31,284 nt of DNA from JBIOHJ01 sp044448905 (lineage in GTDB: Bacteria; Bacteroidota; Bacteroidia; AKYH767-A; OLB10): the NCBI GenBank assembly GCA_044448905.1, contig JBIOHJ010000020.1, positions 1 to 31,284 of the forward strand, given 5' to 3'. The translations under genes were made by a program, and so were the position numbers. A model generated the notes under the pieces. It saw only the letters and a program-made list of their open reading frames with translations, did not search any database and was not told where the DNA came from. Shown here piece after piece: positions 31,057-31,284 of the stretch; within the stretch, counting starts at the first letter, position 1; each line of letters opens with the position of its first letter.

Positions 31057-31284
31057 ATGAAAACAAAAATCTTATTCATTGCTGTATTTGTTGCCGCGCT
31101 TTCGCTTACAAAATCTAACGCACGCGAAAACGTAAACTCAGGTAATACGCCACCAAAAAATTCTCCAAACGGTATTTTGGCAGGTTGTTCATCAACCACA
31201 GCTCAAAAAGATCTCGATATAAATAACGTACGTACCCGTATTCTTGTAGGGGGCGATATGTGGTGGGATCTTACTACAGCACAA
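31057..31284 (+). CDS. Probable large secreted surface protein, 5' part (runs off window)
   Basis: The first 76 codons are visible. They start with a signal peptide (MKTKILFIAVFVAALSLTKSNAR), a Ser/Pro/Asn-rich linker and then LDINNVRTRILVGGDMWWDLTTAQ. I have seen this N-R-T-x-I-x-x-G-G-D-M-W-W-D pattern near the start of very large extracellular proteins of the Bacteroidota that usually end in a T9SS C-terminal signal. The end is outside the window, so the T9SS cargo role is an inference. It is divergent from the helical-repeat gene. Confidence 0.7.
   Translation, partial: MKTKILFIAVFVAALSLTKSNARENVNSGNTPPKNSPNGILAGCSSTTAQKDLDINNVRTRILVGGDMWWDLTTAQ

Overview
The window comes from a member of the Bacteroidota. 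The evidence is the type IX secretion (T9SS) genes, AT-rich DNA, recurrent TAnnTTTG-type -7 boxes with no visible Shine-Dalgarno dependence, a TPP-riboswitch-controlled TonB-dependent receptor, a bacterial GGGPS-family enzyme and many lipoprotein signal peptides. The genus cannot be fixed from the sequence. Most of the window is ordinary chromosomal core. I see no phage, plasmid, insertion sequence, CRISPR array, tRNA or rRNA.

Layout. Positions 1-408 hold the 3' end of a lipid-linked polysaccharide flippase, facing murF (411-1727, minus). Next is the T9SS block: gldJ (minus) and a PorP/SprF-family protein (minus), then divergently porU, the sortase (plus), and porV (plus). An unusual palindrome-rich spacer separates porV from ispF. 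A PorE-like TPR/beta-propeller/OmpA protein follows on the minus strand, converging with ispF. From 13.0 to 14.8 kb lie an ECF-like sigma factor, a single-span probable anti-sigma factor and a TMEM220-like membrane protein. The ATP synthase pair atpD-atpC (minus) is detached from the other F1Fo genes. It is followed by ribF, which overlaps a secreted leucine-rich-repeat protein.

From 18.5 to 22.3 kb is a probable thiamine-uptake module: a PnuC/PnuT-type permease overlapping a NadR-like P-loop kinase, then a TPP riboswitch and a TonB-dependent receptor. The riboswitch sits between the kinase and the receptor rather than ahead of the whole set. From 22.3 to 28 kb lie an AraC-type regulator, a PPTase-GGGPS pair, S-adenosylhomocysteine hydrolase, a geranylgeranyl-reductase-family flavoprotein and superoxide dismutase. 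The flavoprotein reading frame runs past its first ATG/GTG/TTG codon and appears to need a non-canonical start. The right end holds two small or medium lipoproteins, a conserved helical protein of unknown function, and the first 76 codons of a probable large secreted protein.

How the genes work together. GldJ, PorU, PorV, the PorP/SprF protein and the PorE-like protein are parts of one machine that carries proteins across the outer membrane, cuts their C-terminal signal and attaches them to the surface. The truncated secreted protein at the right edge is a plausible substrate. The least explained signals are non-coding: period-7 degenerate tandem repeats in several intergenic spaces, the GTCA/TGAC-rich island between porV and ispF, and paired inverted repeats before porV and the receptor gene.
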